From NCBI RefSeq assembly GCF_000383855.1, contig NZ_KB912877.1:502465-566464 (forward strand): a DNA stretch of 64,000 bases. The letters run 5' to 3'. The notes beneath the pieces are model-generated. The model was not told the DNA's origin. It searched no databases and was given only the letters and a program-made list of their open reading frames with translations. This DNA is from Methylobacter marinus A45 (GTDB lineage Bacteria; Pseudomonadota; Gammaproteobacteria; Methylococcales; Methylomonadaceae). Every line of letters begins with the position of its first letter. Positions within the stretch are counted from its first letter, which is position 1. Positions 63,404 to 64,000 of this stretch are shown here, piece by piece. The position numbers and the translations under genes are program-made.

Positions 63404-63842
63404 AAGCAAGTTTTAATATAAAAAACATACTTTTGCCAGGCGTATTTTTCAAAATGCAACTAAGCCGGCAACCCAAACTGAAGATTAAACAGCCGTTTAC
63501 AATGCTGAGTCTTCGAATAAGATTTTCGGGTAGCGTTCGACCCATGACGAACGATTTATAACTCCTGTTTAAGACAGAATTTACAGCAAGACTGAAAAAA
63601 AGAATATTTGTTTGCTTAGTAGTTGTCCGTGCCAATTATCGTTGCCTTCACATCTTGAAGGTCAAGATACCAGTAGCAACGCCCAGATAACGGAAAACAA
63701 AACCGTAAAAAAACAAGTTTGACGCGTTATTGGCAGAATGATCACTCTAGTTTGACTTTACAAACCTACTTAGCGCTATGACCCGAACCCAGTCTGATCA
63801 GTAAAATCTGATAATGGAGCAGGAAACCACAAGGATAATTGA
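63404..63842 (+). other. Gene-free rne leader region
   Basis: About 440 bp without a convincing gene. A 77-codon minus-strand frame (63402-63635) lacks family resemblance and is not called. Apart from the small hairpin at 63534-63553, a few short dyads were seen but none that could be matched to the known enterobacterial hp2 element. Confidence 0.4.
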
Positions 63843-64000
63843 ATGAAAAGAATGCTTATCAATGCCACGCAGGCAGAAGAACTGCGAGTTGCTTTGGTAG
63901 ACGGTCAAAAACTCTATGATTTTGACATAGAAGTTCCTTCTAAAGAACAAAAAAAGTCCAATATTTACAAAGGTATCATTACTCGAGTAGAACCCAGCCT
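63843..64000 (+). CDS. rne: Ribonuclease E (partial, 5' end)
   Basis: The first 52 codons of RNase [21 protein letters not shown], then [20 protein letters not shown] and the start of the S1 domain (IITRVEPS). ATG 63843 follows GGATAA. RNase E is the endonuclease and scaffold of the RNA degradosome. The rest lies beyond the right edge. Confidence 0.96.
   Translation, partial: MKRMLINATQAEELRVALVDGQKLYDFDIEVPSKEQKKSNIYKGIITRVEPS

Noticed and set aside
63402-63635. 77-codon minus-strand frame in the rne leader
   Set aside because: It overlaps the candidate rne promoter, lacks a ribosome site and has no domain.

Overview
The window reads as the chromosome of a gammaproteobacterial methanotroph (Methylococcales-like). 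The lifestyle marker is a formaldehyde-activating enzyme gene (fae, 32951-33469). The gammaproteobacterial assignment rests on gene order: lptD-surA divergent from amgK-murU, dnaX-ybaB-recR next to the 4.5S RNA gene, and rluC divergent from rne. Genus cannot be decided from the sequence alone. No rRNA, tRNA, CRISPR array or phage was seen.

Left part (1-14,000): a repeat- and relic-rich accessory region. It holds a partial J-domain-type protein, a small membrane protein behind a near-consensus sigma54 promoter with an IHF site, three copies of a TA-ended MITE, an IS630 fragment, a collapsed V-type ATPase operon (subunit I fused to subunit A by deletion, plus a G-run frameshift), a beta-propeller-like protein with heptosyltransferase II, an L,D-transpeptidase, a frameshifted membrane-protein gene, a YSC84/SYLF protein, and an IS200/IS605 element inside an IS3 fragment.

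Centre (14,100-29,250): one co-directional set of 17 genes (hupS L E C D F G H I J K, hypA B C D E F) for a membrane-bound, oxygen-tolerant group 1d-type [NiFe] uptake hydrogenase. The small subunit has the two extra cysteines of the [4Fe-3S] proximal cluster. A candidate sigma54 promoter and upstream palindrome precede hupS. Genes overlap or abut nearly everywhere; all four intergenic gaps over 60 bp hold repeats of different families, and hupE carries an in-frame 105-bp palindromic repeat. At hupK-hypA five 63/64-bp tandem units sit where a stop and a start codon once overlapped.

Right part (29,500-64,000): mostly conserved housekeeping genes. They cover envelope biogenesis (surA, lptD, rlpA), cell-wall recycling (amgK, murU, nagZ), purine/methylthioadenosine salvage (an hpt-like gene and mtnP), citrate synthase, rimK, DNA replication and repair (dnaX, ybaB, recR), the SRP RNA, a PepSY/response-regulator/kinase operon, an S49 peptidase, a HAD phosphatase, rluC and the start of rne.

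The best candidate for an under-described system is 54,398-58,219: a GNAT-C39 papain-like fusion translationally coupled to an M14/DUF2817 metallopeptidase, divergent from a RimK-like ATP-grasp ligase with an N-terminal RLAN-type domain. Together these look like a ligase/peptidase/acetyltransferase peptide-tagging or peptide-metabolite pathway. Other points of interest are the stand-alone DeaD/DbpA-type RNA-binding protein, an orphan FliL-like protein and a histidine-rich polytopic membrane protein.
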